DNA of 64,000 bases from JBFLYO01 sp040756745. GTDB taxonomy: Bacteria; Bacteroidota; Ignavibacteria; UBA10030; UBA6906. The notes under the pieces are model-generated. The model was given only the letters and a program-made list of their open reading frames with translations. It was not told the DNA's origin and made no database searches. Made by a program: the position numbers and the translations under genes. Every line of letters begins with the position of its first letter. The stretch's first letter is position 1. Shown piece by piece: positions 35,479-44,700 of the stretch. Location: contig JBFLYO010000009.1 in the NCBI GenBank assembly GCA_040756745.1, forward strand, positions 52,122-116,121. Direction: 5' to 3'.

Positions 35479-36726
35479 CTAAAATTGACTCACATCCCGG
35501 CCAAATATCTTTGCCTTCACCCAGTCAAATACCACCATCGTCTTGTTTTTCAGGCTCACTATCCTGGAAAGATATGCCGACCGCCAGAACAGCCACGTCG
35601 CCCACCCTCTTCCCTTGATGCGTTCAAGATCGGCAAGCGCCCTGTCGCTGCCGATGTAGGCGAGCATGCCGAGGTGGCGGTACCTGAAGGGCGTGACGGT
35701 TTTCGCCCGAATGCGTTGTGTCAGAGCCCGCGCGAGGTATTTTCCCTGCTGCTGTGCGACCTGCGATGTCGCCGGCAGGGTCATGCGCTCGACAATGCTG
35801 CAATCGCCGAGGGCATAGATGTTTTCGAATCCCTTAACGCGGAAATAAGAATCTGTAACGAAACGGTGTTTTGCGTCCTTGGGGAGATGAGCAGTTCTGG
35901 CGAATTGCGTGGGGCCGTTCCCCGTCGACCACAGAAGGAACCCGCATCGGAGCACAGAGCCATCGTTGAGATGAACAGCACCAGGTTCCACGCGAACGAC
36001 CAGCGCGCCTGTCAGCACCTGAATACGCTGGCGCCGGAAAAGATCCATCGCGTATGTTCTGAGCCGTTCGTCAAAGGTGCTGAGGATCTCGTCCGTGGCT
36101 TCGACGAGGGTGATCCGGGCTTCTGTGACGAGAGCAGGATAGGACTTCTGGAGGTCCTCGACAAGAAAGTCGTTCAATTCCGCCGCGAATTCAACCCCCG
36201 TCGGCCCGCCGCCGCACACGACGAAGTGGACCAGTCGCCGCTTCTCCTCGACCGGAATGCCGGGAAGGTTTGCACGCTCGAAACACCGTATGATGCCCTG
36301 GCGCAGTTCCCGGGCATCGTTCAGCTCACGGAGAAACAGCGCGTGTTCCTCTACACCCGGGACGCCGAAACTATTGCTGACAGCCCCGACCGCGATGACG
36401 AGGATGTCGTACGGAACGTCGAACTGATCCCCCGCCACAGCCCCGCGGCATCGCACGGTTCCTAGTTCGGGGTCAACATCGACAGCGGCTGCATGGTAGA
36501 AGGTGATGTCCCTCCGCGCGTGGCGTATCGGCTCGATGATGCTGCGGAACTCGAGTGTCCCGACCGTTGTGCTCGGGAGGAGCGGAGTGAAGAGAAAATG
36601 GTTTCTCGGACTGACGACGGTGACCTGGTAGTCGCGGCCGATGTGTCGGATCAGGTTGAATGCGCCAAAGCCGGTGCCGAGGATGAGCAGACGGGGGGAC
36701 TTGGGGAGGAGGAGAGGGGGAGACAC
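35479..36726 (-). CDS. NDH-2-like NAD(P)/FAD-dependent oxidoreductase
   Basis: The 415-residue flavoprotein has the N-terminal FAD-binding GxGxxG (LLILGTGFGAFN) and SPRNHFLFTPLLPSTTVGTLEFRSI near residue 40, which marks type II NADH dehydrogenases. A second nucleotide site is VVCGGGPTGVEFAAEL, followed by the C-terminal FAD segment ENIYALGDCS. It is expected to pass electrons from NADH to quinone at the inner membrane face. The likely start is GTG at 36726. The first codons (SPPLLLPKS) come from pyrimidine repeat text also present in dnaX, and no ribosome binding site is visible, so the start is uncertain. Confidence 0.9.
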   Translation of the reverse strand: MSPPLLLPKSPRLLILGTGFGAFNLIRHIGRDYQVTVVSPRNHFLFTPLLPSTTVGTLEFRSIIEPIRHARRDITFYHAAAVDVDPELGTVRCRGAVAGDQFDVPYDILVIAVGAVSNSFGVPGVEEHALFLRELNDARELRQGIIRCFERANLPGIPVEEKRRLVHFVVCGGGPTGVEFAAELNDFLVEDLQKSYPALVTEARITLVEATDEILSTFDERLRTYAMDLFRRQRIQVLTGALVVRVEPGAVHLNDGSVLRCGFLLWSTGNGPTQFARTAHLPKDAKHRFVTDSYFRVKGFENIYALGDCSIVERMTLPATSQVAQQQGKYLARALTQRIRAKTVTPFRYRHLGMLAYIGSDRALADLERIKGRGWATWLFWRSAYLSRIVSLKNKTMVVFDWVKAKIFGRDVSQF

Positions 36727-36987
36727 GATAGTAAGGAGGTATGGGGTAGGGGGAGAATTGATTGAGGATGGAGAATTGAGGATTGAGGATGGTAGGAAGA
36801 AGTCAGTAGGCAGAAGTCAGTAGGCAGAAGTCAGTAGGCAGAAGTCAGTAAAAGAGGCAGGTTAAGGTGAAGGGGTGAAGCAGGTCCCTTAACCCTGACC
36901 TTGACCTCATCTTAATCTCAATCTCGATTTCAACCTCTCTCAACCTGCTCTTCGCCTTAACTTTAACCTCATCAGGTCCTTTTCACC
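36727..36987. repeat. Repeat-filled intergenic region with 14-bp tandem repeats
   Basis: There is almost no unique sequence. GGATTGAGGA-type words lie at 36750-36795. Three full and one partial copies of a 14-bp unit (GAAGTCAGTAGGCA) lie at 36799-36850. Then comes TTAAGG...CCTTAA and CTCAATCTCGATT-type text (36858-36975) of the same family as 25140-25272. I found no promoter for the NDH-2-like gene here. Confidence 0.75.
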
Positions 36988-37833
36988 CTAGCCCCTGTAT
37001 TTCTCCTTTTCCTCCTTCCCAAGCACCTCATTCATCGATCCCGTGCGGTACCCCTGAAGGTCGAGCGTGATGTAGATGAAGCCGAGGGACTTGAACTGCT
37101 CGACGATAAGTTCACGAGTGCCGTCTTCCAGGAGGCGGTGGATCTCGCGGGGTCCGAGTTCGATGCGGGCGGTGCTGGCGTCGTGGAAGCGGACACGGTA
37201 CGAACGGAAGCCAAGGTCCCGGAGAATCGTCTCGGCACGATCCACGCGGCTCAGGTTCTCCACCGTGATGCCGGTGCCGTAGGGGAAACGTGACGACAGG
37301 CAGGCGAAGGCAGGTTTGTCCCAGGTGGGCAGGCCGAGGTGTTTCGAGATCGCGCGCACGTCCGACTTGCTGAGTTCCGCTTCAAGCAGCGGAGAGCGCA
37401 CGTTCCTTTCGGACTTTGCCTTCATGCCAGGGCGGAAATCTCCCATGTCGTCGGTAATAGTACCGTCAGCGATCCAGCGAAGACCCTCGCGTGCGGCAAG
37501 TTCCTCCAGCTTGCCGAAGAGCTCCGTCTTGCAGTAGTAACAACGATCCGGCGGATTTTCCCGGAACTTGAGGTCGTCGGTTTCCTCGGTATCCACGATG
37601 ACGCAACGCGCTCCCATCTCCGCTGCAAACGCAACGGCCTCCTCGAATTCACGGGTGGGGTACGTGGCCGAGCGGCCAATCATGGCAACGGCGCGAGCGC
37701 CAAGGGTATCCACCGCAACCTTCAGCAGCAGCGTGCTGTCCACGCCGCCGGAGTACCCTATTGCGACGCTCTCCATGTTGCGCAGGATGGTCCGCAGAGT
37801 GTCGAGTTTGGCCGAGAGCGATGGGGACAGCAT
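36988..37833 (-). CDS. larE: ATP-dependent sacrificial sulfur transferase LarE
   Basis: LarE adenylates and inserts sulfur during synthesis of the nickel-pincer nucleotide cofactor of lactate racemase-type enzymes. The 281-residue product has the PP-loop SGGVDS at 28-33, a CYYC pair at 98-101, and the conserved cysteine Cys178 in PAFACLSSR, which corresponds to the sacrificial cysteine in characterised LarE. No larA, larB or larC is present in the window, so its partner enzyme must lie elsewhere. The gene stands between a terminator and repeat-rich DNA. Confidence 0.93.
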   Translation of the reverse strand: MLSPSLSAKLDTLRTILRNMESVAIGYSGGVDSTLLLKVAVDTLGARAVAMIGRSATYPTREFEEAVAFAAEMGARCVIVDTEETDDLKFRENPPDRCYYCKTELFGKLEELAAREGLRWIADGTITDDMGDFRPGMKAKSERNVRSPLLEAELSKSDVRAISKHLGLPTWDKPAFACLSSRFPYGTGITVENLSRVDRAETILRDLGFRSYRVRFHDASTARIELGPREIHRLLEDGTRELIVEQFKSLGFIYITLDLQGYRTGSMNEVLGKEEKEKYRG

Positions 37834-37851
37834 TACTCCTCCGTGGCAAGC

Positions 37852-37887
37852 AAAAAAAGACCTCGTCCCCGGTTGCGGAACAAGGTC
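37852..37887 (-). terminator. Rho-independent terminator of the TPR gene
   Basis: On the minus strand the arm 37887-37877 pairs with 37870-37859 (GU pairs included) and is followed by seven T residues (37858-37852). It lies about 25 bases beyond the TPR gene stop, upstream of larE. Confidence 0.8.
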
Positions 37888-37911
37888 GTGATACTTGGTA
37901 GTGCGCTGCCG

Positions 37912-39336
37912 TTACCGGCGCAGCAGGTGCTTGAATTCCTTGATCGAGCGGACGCCCGGGAACTCTTCTTCGAATTGTCTCCGTTTCTCCGGATCGAGCT
38001 TGAAGGAGTTCTTGAGCGATTCTACCGCCTCGTACACCCGGTTCATCAGCAGGAGAACCTTGGCTCTGCTGTAAAACGCTTCCGCGGCGTACGGATTGGC
38101 CTCGACGGAATGGTCGAAGGCCTTGAGGGCCTGCTTCAGGTACCCGAGCTCGTAGAGAGTCTCGCCGTAGTCAAGCCATGCTTCATAGTTCTTCGGCTCG
38201 AGGCGGGTGACCATCCGGTAGCTCAGAAGCGATTCACGCGGCCGCCCCATATTATAGAGGAGGTCCGCCTTGGCATACCACAGCTCGGGATAATCTTTGC
38301 AGAGCCCGAGAGCCTTGTTGTAGTCGCTCAGCGCCTTGCGCCACTGTTCCAATGCGTCGTGACAACTCCCGCGGCCGAAATAGGACTCGTAATGCCCCGG
38401 CTCGTACTTGATTGCCTGGGTGAAGCACTTGATGGCCTCTTCGTATTCGGCCAACTCCTCATATGCATTTCCCAGGTTGTGCCAGGCCGGCACGTCCTTC
38501 TCGTCCTGCTGGATGGTCTGGCGGTAGCAGGTCACGGCGTCCTGCAGGCGACCCAGATTCGCGTAGGCGTTTCCCTTGTTGTACCAGGCTGAAGGGAACT
38601 TCTCATGGATGGCGAGTGCGGTGTCGTAGCTCTCGATCGCGAGGTTGTAGTTCATCATCCGGTTCAGGACGATGCCCCGGTTGTACCACGCGTTGTAGTT
38701 GTAGGGATCGCGGTTGATGTGTTCGTCGTAGCAGCGGAGCGACTCGGACGGCTTCTCGAGATAATCATAGCAGTACCCCATCTCGTACCAGGCGTCCTTG
38801 TGATCTGGATTGTTGTCGAGAATGAATTTGAACAACCCGAGAGCTTCCTCGTACTGCCCCATCTTCTCGAGGGAAATCCCCTTGTTGAACAGGGCGTCTT
38901 CGTGCGCGGGGTCGATGTCGAGGGCGCTGTTGAAGCAGACGATTGCCGCCTCGTATCGGGCAAGGTCGTCGAGGGTGATCCCCTTGTTGACGAGGATTTC
39001 GGGGTCAACGGGGTTGAGTTCCAGAGCCCGGTCGTAGGCTTCGACAGCTTCTTCGTACTTGTAGAGATTGGCGAGAATCAGCCCCTTCCGGTGCCAGAAG
39101 TCGGCGCTGTACGGGACGACGGCAAGGAGCTGGTTGACGAAGTGGAGGGCATCTTCGTACTTTTCGTTGTCGTAGTAATAGTTGACGATCTCTTCGAGCG
39201 CTTCGGCGTTCGTCAGACCGGATGATCCGTCCTTCAGTGAGTCGCGATATTTCCGCAGTTCGTCCTCGAACCGCTCGCGGCGACCCTGATCGTCCTCTGC
39301 GTCGTCGTCGAAATTCCCGAAATCGAGAATGCTCAT
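37912..39336 (-). CDS. Tetratricopeptide repeat protein
   Basis: The 474-residue cytoplasmic protein has no signal peptide and an acidic N-terminus (LDFGNFDDDAEDD). About eleven canonical 34-residue TPRs follow from residue 45 to 450, for example AWYNKGNAYANLGRLQDAVTCY and AWHNLGNAYEELAEYEEAIKCF. Such proteins are common in Bacteroidota and relatives and act as protein-binding scaffolds; no partner is suggested by context. The ATG at 39336 is preferred to the TTG two codons upstream. It is transcribed from its own promoter (39362-39391) and ended by a strong terminator, so it is a single-gene unit. Confidence 0.92.
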   Translation of the reverse strand: MSILDFGNFDDDAEDDQGRRERFEDELRKYRDSLKDGSSGLTNAEALEEIVNYYYDNEKYEDALHFVNQLLAVVPYSADFWHRKGLILANLYKYEEAVEAYDRALELNPVDPEILVNKGITLDDLARYEAAIVCFNSALDIDPAHEDALFNKGISLEKMGQYEEALGLFKFILDNNPDHKDAWYEMGYCYDYLEKPSESLRCYDEHINRDPYNYNAWYNRGIVLNRMMNYNLAIESYDTALAIHEKFPSAWYNKGNAYANLGRLQDAVTCYRQTIQQDEKDVPAWHNLGNAYEELAEYEEAIKCFTQAIKYEPGHYESYFGRGSCHDALEQWRKALSDYNKALGLCKDYPELWYAKADLLYNMGRPRESLLSYRMVTRLEPKNYEAWLDYGETLYELGYLKQALKAFDHSVEANPYAAEAFYSRAKVLLLMNRVYEAVESLKNSFKLDPEKRRQFEEEFPGVRSIKEFKHLLRR

Positions 39337-39361
39337 TCCCAAATGCCCTCAAACCTGTAAA

Positions 39362-39391
39362 TAAGTAAATCAAAAAAGGGGGGGAAGTCAA
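39362..39391 (-). promoter_or_regulatory. Probable promoter of the TPR gene
   Basis: On the minus strand TTGACT (39391-39386) and TACTTA (39367-39362) are separated by 18 bases. It diverges from the yggS promoter, whose -35 box starts 20 bases away. Confidence 0.45.
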
Positions 39392-39410
39392 GGAGACCAC
39401 TGGCGTTACA

Positions 39411-39439
39411 TTGATTTTCAGAACATAATGGTCTATATT
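39411..39439 (+). promoter_or_regulatory. Promoter of the yggS-divIVA-punA run
   Basis: TTGATT (39411-39416) and TATATT (39434-39439) have a 17-base spacer. The predicted start near 39446 leaves only about 10 bases before the yggS ATG, too short for a Shine-Dalgarno site. Confidence 0.6.
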
Positions 39440-39455
39440 AAAATCTTGATTTTGA

Positions 39456-40148
39456 ATGATTTCTGAGCGTATTGACGCGATCCGGCAGCGCATCGATTTC
39501 GCCTGCCGCCGCGCAGGGCGCAGCGCAGCGGACGTAACACTGATCGCTGTGACGAAGACCCTCCCAGCGGAGGCGGTTCGCGAGACGGTCGCCGCGGGCA
39601 CGGCCGACGTCGGAGAAAACTATGTGCAGGAGCTGCTGGCGAAGCGCCGGCAGCTTGAAGACGTCGCGATCCGCTGGCACTTCGTCGGGCACCTGCAGTC
39701 GAACAAGGTGCGACAGATCGCGGAGTGGATCCATCTGATCCATGCCGTCGACAGTGCCGGTCTGTTCCGGGAGATCGACCGTCGTGCGGAACGTGCGGGG
39801 CGCGTCATCGACTGCCTGATCGAGGTGAACACGACGGGCGAGGGGTCGAAGTTCGGCGTCCGGCCCGATGATGTCACGATGCTTGTACGGGAGGCCGCAT
39901 CCTGCAGCCATGTGCGGATTGCCGGTCTGATGACGATCGGCCCCTTCCTCCCTAATCCTGAAGGATCGCGGCCGATGTTCCGGCGGCTGCGGGAGTTGCG
40001 GGATGAGATCCGTGCGATGGGGCAATCGAACGTTACCATGCAACACCTCTCGATGGGGATGACGGGAGATTTCGAGGTGGCCATCGAGGAGGGCGCAACG
40101 CTTCTGAGGATCGGGACCGCAATCTTCGGTCCGAGAATCAAGGCCTGA
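39456..40148 (+). CDS. YggS family pyridoxal phosphate homeostasis protein
   Basis: This is a PLP-binding TIM-barrel protein that buffers pyridoxal phosphate and influences amino-acid metabolism. The 230-residue product carries the PLP lysine at Lys34 (LIAVTKTLP), the VGENYVQELLAK segment, WHFVGHLQSNKVRQI, and the C-terminal phosphate-binding LSMGMTGDFEVAIEEGATLLRIGTAIFG. The ATG follows a probable promoter with a very short leader. divIVA follows after 18 bases, an order often seen near division genes in other phyla. Confidence 0.95.
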   Translation: MISERIDAIRQRIDFACRRAGRSAADVTLIAVTKTLPAEAVRETVAAGTADVGENYVQELLAKRRQLEDVAIRWHFVGHLQSNKVRQIAEWIHLIHAVDSAGLFREIDRRAERAGRVIDCLIEVNTTGEGSKFGVRPDDVTMLVREAASCSHVRIAGLMTIGPFLPNPEGSRPMFRRLRELRDEIRAMGQSNVTMQHLSMGMTGDFEVAIEEGATLLRIGTAIFGPRIKA

Positions 40149-40166
40149 TTACCAGCGGAGGTTCCC

Positions 40167-40721
40167 ATGAAACTGACACCGCTTGATGTCCGGAAGCAGG
40201 AATTCAAGAAGGTAATGCGGGGCTACGACCCCGTGGAAGTCGACACCTTCATGGAAATGGTCGCGGCGGACCTCGAGGAGGCACTTAAACAGCAAAAAGA
40301 AGCGCGGGACCGCATCGTCGAGCTGGAGACGCAGCTCAAGGACTACCGGCAGATCGAAAAGACCCTTCAGCAAACCCTCCTTCAGGCACAGGAGGCGACT
40401 GGGCGGACGTATGAGTCGGCCCGCCGGGAGTCGGAAACCATCATCCGTGAGGCGGAATCGCGCGCTGCCAAGATCGTCGAGCAGGCAAACAGCGACCTGG
40501 CCAAAATCAATAATGAGTTGATGCGACTGGAAGCGCGCAAGGAATCGCTCATCGGCCGGCTCCGCGTCCTGCTGAGTTCGGAGCTTGACCTGCTGAAGAC
40601 GCTCGACATGGGGGGCCCGGACGACCTCTCGGGGTCGTCGCTTGGCACGGGAAAAGAGTCGGTGGAAATCGACAGCATCCTCAAAAGTATCAACAATGAC
40701 CGATCTTCGCAGTCGCATTGA
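40167..40721 (+). CDS. divIVA: DivIVA domain-containing protein
   Basis: The 184-residue coiled-coil protein has the DivIVA N-terminal lipid-binding domain: LTPLDVRKQEFKKVMRGYDPVEVDTF. A long coiled coil follows (about 35-145) with an acidic tail. Proteins of this group sense membrane curvature or recruit partners at poles and septa. Whether it acts in division here is inference; it sits with yggS, as in Gram-positive division clusters. The 3' end overlaps the purine nucleoside phosphorylase start by 26 bases, implying translational coupling. Confidence 0.92.
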   Translation: MKLTPLDVRKQEFKKVMRGYDPVEVDTFMEMVAADLEEALKQQKEARDRIVELETQLKDYRQIEKTLQQTLLQAQEATGRTYESARRESETIIREAESRAAKIVEQANSDLAKINNELMRLEARKESLIGRLRVLLSSELDLLKTLDMGGPDDLSGSSLGTGKESVEIDSILKSINNDRSSQSH

Positions 40722-41517
40722 CGAAGCTGTCGGGTTCATCCGGACGAAGACCCCGCTTCAGCCGTCGGTCGGCATCATCCTCGGTACTGGCCTGGGGGGG
40801 CTTGGGCGGGAGATCGTGCCGGAGACGGTCATCGACTACGGCGACATCCCTCATTTTCCTGTCTCGACCGTCGAGTCGCATCACGGGAAGCTGATCCTGG
40901 GAACGCTCGGGGGGAAAACGGTGCTCGCCATGCAGGGGCGCTTTCACTACTATGAAGGCTACTCCATGCAGCAGGTGACATTCCCCGTCAGGGTGATGAA
41001 GTTCCTCGGCGTTACGACGCTGCTTATTTCCAATGCGGCCGGAGGGATGAATCCGCAGTTCTCCCGCGGCAGCATCATGATCATCACCGATCATATCAAC
41101 TTGCAGGGGGATAACCCGCTCATCGGGCCGAATGACGACACGCTCGGTCCCCGCTTTCCCGACATGTCTGAACCGTACAGCAGAACCCTTGTTGCGCTGG
41201 CGGAACAGACGGCGCTCGACCTGAAGATCAGGGTTGAGCGTGGTGTGTTTGTGGCTGTCCAGGGCCCGAACCTTGAGACGCGTGCTGAATACCGGTTCCT
41301 CCGGTGGATCGGAGCCGACGCGGTGGGGATGTCGACGGTCCCTGAAACCATCGTGGCAAATCACATGGGAGTGCGGGTGCTGGGGTTCTCAATCATCACC
41401 GATGAGTGCTTCCCTGACGCCCTTCAACCCGCTCACGTTGAGGAAATCATCGCCGTGGCCGCGGGCACGGAGCCGAAGCTGACCGCGATCATGAAAGGGG
41501 TTGTCGAGCGGCTGTAG
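40696..41517 (+). CDS. Purine-nucleoside phosphorylase
   Basis: The enzyme cleaves purine nucleosides with phosphate in the salvage pathway. The 273-residue trimeric-type PNP has the N-terminal PSVGIILGTGLGGLG phosphate-binding loop. HFPVSTVESHHGKL, a YEGYSMQQVTFPVRVMK segment, SNAAGGMN and GVFVAVQGPNLETRAEYR follow. GADAVGMSTVPE contains the substrate-binding Met, and ITDECFPD is near the end; Asn rather than Glu at guanine recognition cannot be judged by eye. The ATG at 40696 lies inside the end of divIVA. Confidence 0.95.
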   Translation: MTDLRSRIDEAVGFIRTKTPLQPSVGIILGTGLGGLGREIVPETVIDYGDIPHFPVSTVESHHGKLILGTLGGKTVLAMQGRFHYYEGYSMQQVTFPVRVMKFLGVTTLLISNAAGGMNPQFSRGSIMIITDHINLQGDNPLIGPNDDTLGPRFPDMSEPYSRTLVALAEQTALDLKIRVERGVFVAVQGPNLETRAEYRFLRWIGADAVGMSTVPETIVANHMGVRVLGFSIITDECFPDALQPAHVEEIIAVAAGTEPKLTAIMKGVVERL

Positions 41518-41536
41518 ATTGCCGGAGGATCAGTCG

Positions 41537-41761
41537 GTGCAGGGAATGGGGAAAATACTTCTTGTCGCAGGCCTCCTCATCGCGGGGATCGGCCTGGCAC
41601 TGATGTTTGCCGACAAGGTGCCCTTCCTCGGGCGGCTTCCTGGTGACATCAACATTAAAAGGGAGAATTTTGAGTTTCATTTTCCGCTGGGGACGAGCAT
41701 CCTGATCAGTCTTGTCCTCACGGGCCTGCTCTGGCTCATCTCGCATTTCAAGGGCAGGTAA
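41537..41761 (+). CDS. DUF2905 small membrane protein
   Basis: The 74-residue protein has two membrane helices (about 6-24 and 50-70) flanking the family signature PFLGRLPGDINIKRENFEFHFPLGTSI. The start is GTG at 41537, chosen because GGAGGA ends 7 bases upstream; an ATG three codons later is an alternative. The function of DUF2905 is unknown. It lies between the nucleoside phosphorylase and ileS on the same strand and is probably in their operon. Confidence 0.88.
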   Translation: MQGMGKILLVAGLLIAGIGLALMFADKVPFLGRLPGDINIKRENFEFHFPLGTSILISLVLTGLLWLISHFKGR

Positions 41762-41799
41762 CGGTCAGGCGTTGGCTGCCCAATCTCACGCTCGCAGGC

Positions 41800-44700
41800 A
41801 TGTTCAAAGAACTCACAGACAAGCTTTCATACCCTTCGATCGAACGGGAGATCCTCAACTTTTGGAAGAAGGAAGGGGTTTTCGCGAAGAGCATTACTTC
41901 GCGGGAAGGACACCCCGGCTTCACCTTCTACGAAGGGCCGCCGACGGCCAACGGCATGCCCGGCATCCACCACGTGATGGCCCGGACGCTCAAAGACCTC
42001 GTCTGCCGGTATAAGACCATGCGGGGGTTCCAGGTGCACCGGAAAGCGGGATGGGATACTCACGGCCTCCCCGTCGAGATCGAGGTGGAGAAACAGCTCG
42101 GCTTCAAGCACAAAGAAGAGATCGACCGTTACGGCGTGGCCGAATTCAACCGGAAGTGCCGCGAATCGGTCTGGAAGTACAAATCCGAGTGGGAGCGGAT
42201 GACCGAGGAGATGGGCTACTGGGTCGACCTCGCTGACCCCTACATCACGTTTGAGAACGAATACATCGAATCGGTCTGGTGGGCGCTCAAGCGGTTCTTT
42301 GACGGAGGGATGATCACCAAAGGGTACAAGATTCAGCCATATTGTCCCCGCTGCGAAACGCCGCTGTCCTCGCACGAAGTATCGCTCGGCTATGAAGACG
42401 TCAAGGATCCGAGCGTCTATGTCCGGATGAAATTGAAGAGCTCAACCGACACTTCTTTCCTGGTCTGGACGACAACCCCCTGGACGCTCATCGCCAACGT
42501 GGCACTTGCTGTAGCGCCGTCAGTCACATACGTGAAGGTTGAGCACAGAGGGGAGAGACTGATCCTAGCCGAGGCGCGGCTTGGCGTGCTTGATGGCCCG
42601 GCGAAAGTGATCGAGCGCTTTCCGGGGTCGGCCCTGGCAGGAAAAGAATACGAACGGATTTTCAATTTTCATTCCGTTGACAAGAAAGCGTTTTACGTTG
42701 TTGAAGCCCCGTTCGTCACGACCGACGATGGGACAGGGATCGTCCACATGGCGCCCGCCTACGGCGAGGACGATTACCAGGCGTCAAAGACCTACGATCT
42801 GCCGACGATCCATCCAGTGAACCGGAGCGGGGAGTTCAGTGACGACGTACCTGAGTTTACCGGAATGTTCGTAAAGGACGCCGATGCGGAGATCATCCGC
42901 AATCTTCGTGATCGGCACATCCTTTATAAGAAAGAGACGATCACGCACAGCTATCCCCATTGCTGGCGCTGCAAGACACCGCTTCTCTATTATGCGCGGG
43001 ATTCCTGGTACATCAGAACTACACAGTACGCACGCAGGATGATCGAGCTGAACCGGGAGATCACGTGGGTGCCGCCAGAGATGGGTGAAGGTCGGTTCGG
43101 CAACTGGCTGGAAGAGAACAAGGACTGGGCGCTGTCGCGCGACCGGTTCTGGGGGACCCCTCTGCCGATCTGGATCTGCGAGAAGTGCGGGACTCAGAAA
43201 TGCGTCGGCAGCATTGCCGAATACCGGCAGGGCAAAGGAGTGCGCGAGCCGCTGGATCTCCACAAGCCGTTCGTCGATGAAGTGACGTTCACCTGCACCT
43301 GCGGCGGGACGATGCGGAGAACCCCCGAACTGATCGACGTCTGGTTCGATTCCGGCGCGATGCCGTTTGCCCAGTGGCACTATCCCTTTGAACGGAAGGA
43401 GCTTGTCGAAAGCGGCGACCGCTATCCCGCCGATTTCATCTCGGAAGGGGTCGACCAGACCCGGGGATGGTTCTACTCGATGCATGCGATCGGGACATAC
43501 CTGTTCGACCGCCCGGCGTACAAAGCGGTGATGGTGAACGAACTGATCCTCGACAAGGAGGGGCAGAAGATGTCGAAGTCGAAGGGAAACACGGTCGATC
43601 CCTTCGCCATCCTTGCCCGGTACGGTGCGGACACGACGCGCTGGTATCTCGTTGCAACGAGCCCTCCCTGGCGGCCGACCACGTTCGACGAAGAAGGGCT
43701 GGGGGAAGTTCAGCGGAAGTTTTTCGGGACGCTGGTCAATACCTATGCGTTCTTTGCCATGTACGCCAATATTGACGGGTTCACGTTTGCTGAGCCCCAC
43801 ATTCCGGTGGCGGAACGCCAGGAAATCGACCGGTGGATTATCTCGGAGCTGAATTCGCTGATTCAGCGTTATACGGCCCACATGGATGCGTACGATGTTA
43901 CAAAAGCGGCCAGGGGCGTGAGCGACTTCACAATAGATCAACTCTCGAATTGGTATGTTCGCAGGAATCGCCGCAGGTTCTGGAAGAGCGAACCGGGGAA
44001 GGACAAAACCGCGGCGTACCAAACGTTGTATGAATGCCTGATCGCGGTGGTCAAAATGATGGCACCGTTTGCGCCCTTCCTTGCCGACGAGATCTTCCGC
44101 AATCTCAACGGCGTCACGCGTCGAGAGGATGCGGCTTCGGTGCACCTGGCGATGCTTCCGGCTGCCGAGCCGGCGGCGATCGACCTTCCGCTGGAAGAGC
44201 GGATGGAGCGGGCAGAGAAAATCGTCATGCTTGTCCGGGCGATGCGGATGAAGTCAGGGCTCAAAGTGCGTCAGCCGCTCCGTCGCATCATCCTCCCGAT
44301 CGCTGGTGATCACGACCGGCGGGACGTCCAGCGGATGGAGGATGTGATCCGGGAGGAGATCAACGTCAAAGAGGTGCAGTACGTGGCCGACCAGTCGGGC
44401 GTCGTCAGGAAGCGCGCGAAGGCGAACTTCAAGTCGATTGGCCCGCGATTCGGCAAATCAGCGCAGCAGGTTGCGGCACATATCAGGGACCTGACGGCGG
44501 CGGAGATTGCGCGGCTGGAAGGGGGTGAGGGTGTCGAGCTGGCGGTCAACGGATCAAAGGTGACGATCGGCAGGGATGACGTGGAAATCTTGAGGGAAGA
44601 CATCGAAGGGTGGCTGGTCGAAACGGACGGGGCGATCACGGTGGCGCTCGACACGGCGCTCACGGACGACCTCATCGCCGAGGGGAATGCACGGGAATTT

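Noticed and set aside
36799..36850. Possible CRISPR array from evenly spaced 14-bp units
   Set aside because: The units are directly adjacent with no spacers and far shorter than CRISPR repeats; there are no cas genes.
42784..44145. 453-codon minus-strand frame opposite ileS
   Set aside because: It lies entirely antisense to ileS; no start signal and no recognisable motif.
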